Positions 62,011 to 64,000 of a DNA stretch of 64,000 bases are shown here, piece after piece. The notes beneath the pieces were generated by a model, which worked only from the letters and a program-made list of their open reading frames with translations, did not search any database and was not told where the DNA came from. How positions within the stretch are numbered: the stretch's first letter is position 1; each line of letters opens with the position of its first letter. The position numbers and the translations under genes were made by a program. Origin of the DNA: Thecamonas trahens ATCC 50062. Its lineage: Eukaryota > Apusozoa > Apusomonadida > Apusomonadidae. The stretch covers positions 482,644-546,643 of the forward strand of contig NW_013657668.1 in the NCBI RefSeq assembly GCF_000142905.1. Reading direction: 5' to 3'.

Positions 62011-62540
62011 TTAGGCCGATGCCGGGTTGGGGGCGACAGAGGTGTCGACAAAGGCAGCCAGAGCCGCAGCTAGATCGCCGTTGTGCTCGCGAAGGAGGGT
62101 GTCGGCGTCGTTGATGGGCAGATCGAGGTGGTAGGCGAGGCGCTGGACGTCGTTCTCGTCGACCTGAACCCGTGCCAGTGCCAGCTTGCGCATGATCTCT
62201 TCACGCCGTGCGGCCTCACGCTGCTCGTTCACTTCCTGGAAAGCCTGTCCGTGCCATGATGTCACTCGTCATGCTGTGAGTCGCTTGCCCATGCCCCCGG
62301 CCTCCATGCCCGCCACGAGGTGTCGGTCAAAGTGGATCGAGCCGGAGCCTTCGACGACACGGGAGTGTCACTGGTAGGGGGTACGGAGAAGGAGGAGAAG
62401 GGAAAGTAGATACAGAGTATACGTACCTTCTCGGCACGCTCCTTGTCAAAGTTGGTGGTCTCTGCTTCCGCCATGGACGCAAAATCAACGTCGGCAGACT
62501 TTTGCTGCGCAGAGCGTGTGTCGACCTCGGCGTCTGCCAT
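62011..62540 (-). CDS. HYPK: HYPK-like NatA-associated chaperone (UBA-like), two exons
   Basis: HYPK binds and regulates the NatA N-terminal acetyltransferase at the ribosome and has an NAC-alpha-like UBA domain. Exon 1 is 62427-62540 (ATG 62540, MADAEVDTRSAQQKSADVD, ending DKERAEK) and exon 2 is 62011-62244 (AFQEVNEQREAARREEIM onward). The phase-0 intron is 182 nt, GTACGT...GACAG. The C-terminal UBA-like part (RVQVDENDVQRLAYHLDLPI, DADTLLREHNGDLAAALAAF) matches the VTIKKEDLELIMTEMEI-to-LREHMGNVVEALIAL layout of animal HYPK. Total 115 residues, similar to animal HYPK. A poly-C tract on the sense strand (62587-62608) lies 47 bp upstream. Confidence 0.85.
62245..62426 (-). other. Intron of the HYPK-like gene
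   Basis: On the minus strand it starts GTACGTATAC and ends GCACGGACAG. Joining the flanking exons keeps the HYPK frame. Its donor resembles that of the peroxidase intron (GTACG). Confidence 0.85.
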
Positions 62541-62586
62541 GATTGATTGATGGATGATGATGATGAGAGCAGTGGGAGATGGTAAA

Positions 62587-62608
62587 GGGGGGGGGGGGGG
62601 GGGGGGGG
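62587..62608 (-). repeat. Poly-C run (22) on the HYPK sense strand
   Basis: Uninterrupted G run on the plus strand, 47 bp before the HYPK ATG. Confidence 0.9.
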
Positions 62609-62655
62609 CTGCCAGCCCATGCTGGGTGTGTATCAGATCTGGGTTACAGTTCAAG

Positions 62656-63944
62656 CTATGCCCGTGAAGCGGCGTTGATGGCGTAGTACGAGTCATCATA
62701 GCCGGCGTGCGGGTCGATGAGCGGGGCGGACTCATGGAGATAGGCGGCGCGGCGGTTTCGGCGGACAATGATGAGGGCCGTGACAGCGATGATGATGACA
62801 AGGCAGGCGGTGAGGATAATCCAGACCAGTGCACCGGCACCATGCGATGGAGGCGGTGGGGGTGGGGTGGTCGGGGACGTCGGGGCCGGCGGTGGCGGTG
62901 GCGGTGATGCCGGCGGCGGTGGCGGCGAGGGCACGGCGATGGCCTCGTAGCCGACAACACGCGTAGCCGTGACGGCAACAATATCACGGCTGCCTTGGTT
63001 GAAGATCCGGCCAGTCTGCAGCTGGACAATGCCGTTCAGCTCACCTGGAAGGACGTCAACGACCCACGAGCCGCCGCTACCGCGACGCTGGGCCCAGGCG
63101 ACGGTCGAGAGGTTGGCAGTGGCAAAGGCGATCGAGTCGATCTCGAGCGTGCCCTCGTCAATGGTGGCCATAGCCACCACTTCGTGATGACTGTCGAGAT
63201 CAGAGATGGTCTCGCGGATGGCAAACTGGAGCGGGCTGATCTGCTCCAGCCGAACAATGTTCACCGAGGTGGCGAGAATTAGGCCCGGCAGAGTCAGCTT
63301 GCCAGCTTGGGAGAACTTGCCGGCGGTGACGGCTGTGATGGTGACGCCCTCTTGGACCTGATGAGCCATGGTAGGAGGCTTGAGCTCGCCGGAGCCAGTG
63401 TTGCGGATGATCCAGACGGTGTGCAGGTTGTTGGCCGTCTCGACGCCGTGGATGACGATGTCGTCGAGCCCGTCGCCATCCATGTCGGCAAAGATCGGCG
63501 GGCTGAGTGCTTGTGCTGCCAGAGCCACAAGTGGGGCACCAAATCCGGTGCCGTTGCCGTACGTGTTCCGCATCCACGCCAGCGCCTTGAGCCCGCCGGT
63601 CTCGTGGCCGAGCAGCACCAGGTCCTGCGACGGCGCACCGGGATACGGCACCGAGATCTGGAGGGCACCGATCCAGGTCGGCTGCAGCGAGGCCGAGATG
63701 ATGACGCTACTGTCGCCAAACGAGCCTTCGTTGTTGCGGTAGTACTCGATGCCCGTGCCATCTTTCACAGCAATGATGTCCGGCCAGCCCGAGCTGGTGA
63801 GCACTCCGAGGCAGGCAGCGTTCAGGGAACCGTCAAACGAGTCACCGACCATCAGCACAGGCCAGGACTTGCCCTTATTCCCAGCCTCGCTGTTGATGGC
63901 CACTTCGATCTGGACCGAGCTGCCCAGCAGGAGATCCATCGCAC
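62656..63944 (-). CDS. FG-GAP/VCBS membrane protein, 3' exon (gene continues outside window)
   Basis: At least 427 residues in this exon. Frame and sequence suggest a splice acceptor (CTCTTGCAG) at 63945-63953 and one or more upstream exons beyond the window; the in-frame ATG at 63939 is therefore probably internal. FG-GAP-like repeats are visible (LSPPIFADMDGDGLDDIVIH; SSGWPDIIAVKDGTGIEYY). A Pro-rich linker (PSPPPPPASPPPPPP) precedes one TM helix (ALVWIILTACLVIIIAVTAL), a basic stop-transfer (RRNRR) and a short Tyr-containing cytoplasmic tail (HAGYDDSYYAINAASRA). It looks like a type I surface protein with an integrin-alpha-like propeller. It lacks the multi-TM module of the two large receptors. 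Confidence 0.75.
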
Positions 63945-63947
63945 CTG

Positions 63948-64000
63948 CAAGAGCAGTAACATGCCCAACTGAAAAAGGAGTACTCCACGTGTAGCTCGGC
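63948..64000 (-). other. Probable intron end, upstream of the FG-GAP exon
   Basis: On the minus strand it reads through CCTTTTTCAGTTGGGCATG to TTACTGCTCTTGCAG, a pyrimidine-rich acceptor context. The rest of the gene lies outside the window. Confidence 0.5.

Noticed and set aside
1-64000. tRNA, rRNA and CRISPR features
   Set aside because: No T-loop/anticodon-like cloverleaf, rRNA stretch or regularly spaced identical repeats with unique spacers was noticed; a tRNAscan or Rfam run would be needed to exclude small RNAs.

Overview
The window is GC-rich, compact nuclear DNA from a ciliated, free-living protist. Genes for an outer-arm dynein intermediate chain, a tectonic and a nucleoporin, spliceosomal GT-AG introns and a selenocysteine glutathione peroxidase make it eukaryotic. 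Animal-like modules (CCP/sushi, IPT/TIG, FG-GAP, SH3) together with compactness and GC content recall the apusomonad Thecamonas trahens; that name is a guess from memory, not shown by the sequence.

Layout. 1-7.0 kb: AGC kinase and a Nup160-like nucleoporin (+). 7.0-11.2 kb: tectonic (-), TKL kinase (+), TMEM14-like membrane protein (-). 12.1-16.3 kb: dynein intermediate chain (+), aldose 1-epimerase (-), PPPDE protease (-). 16.5-24.2 kb: a 40-bp minisatellite, class-3 lipase (+), LRR protein (-), LRR/coiled-coil protein (-), heliorhodopsin (+). 24.2-31.1 kb: FG-GAP/beta-helix multi-pass receptor (-) and HSF transcription factor (-). 32.2-37.8 kb: glutathione peroxidase (+) and ABCC transporter (+). 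37.8-49.3 kb: a giant CCP/Ig-like/IPT multi-pass receptor (-). 49.8-54.5 kb: an 11-bp minisatellite, SH3 protein (+), coiled-coil protein (+), small unknown protein (-). 55.3-64 kb: guanine deaminase (+), an N gap, longin-like protein (+), bacterial-type MutS (-), HYPK (-), and part of an FG-GAP membrane protein (-).

Several genes are broken into overlapping reading frames. I count ten breaks in eight genes. Every one is a -1 shift, and every one is repaired by adding one base to an existing run of 2-5 identical bases. Homopolymer undercalling is the simplest explanation. The eight genes are described here as single joined genes.

The most interesting single gene is the heliorhodopsin at 23191-24150. 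It keeps the retinal lysine, but the usual TM3 glutamate counterion is alanine, and a glutamate appears in TM2 where heliorhodopsins normally have serine. Other points are the in-frame TGA (selenocysteine) in the peroxidase, two giant receptors sharing one C-terminal Cys-rich plus multi-TM module, sense-strand poly-C tracts ahead of many start codons, and a recurrent NGTAAA hexamer at gene 3' ends. There are no operons. Convergent neighbours often end within 6-60 bp of each other and divergent neighbours share short upstream regions.
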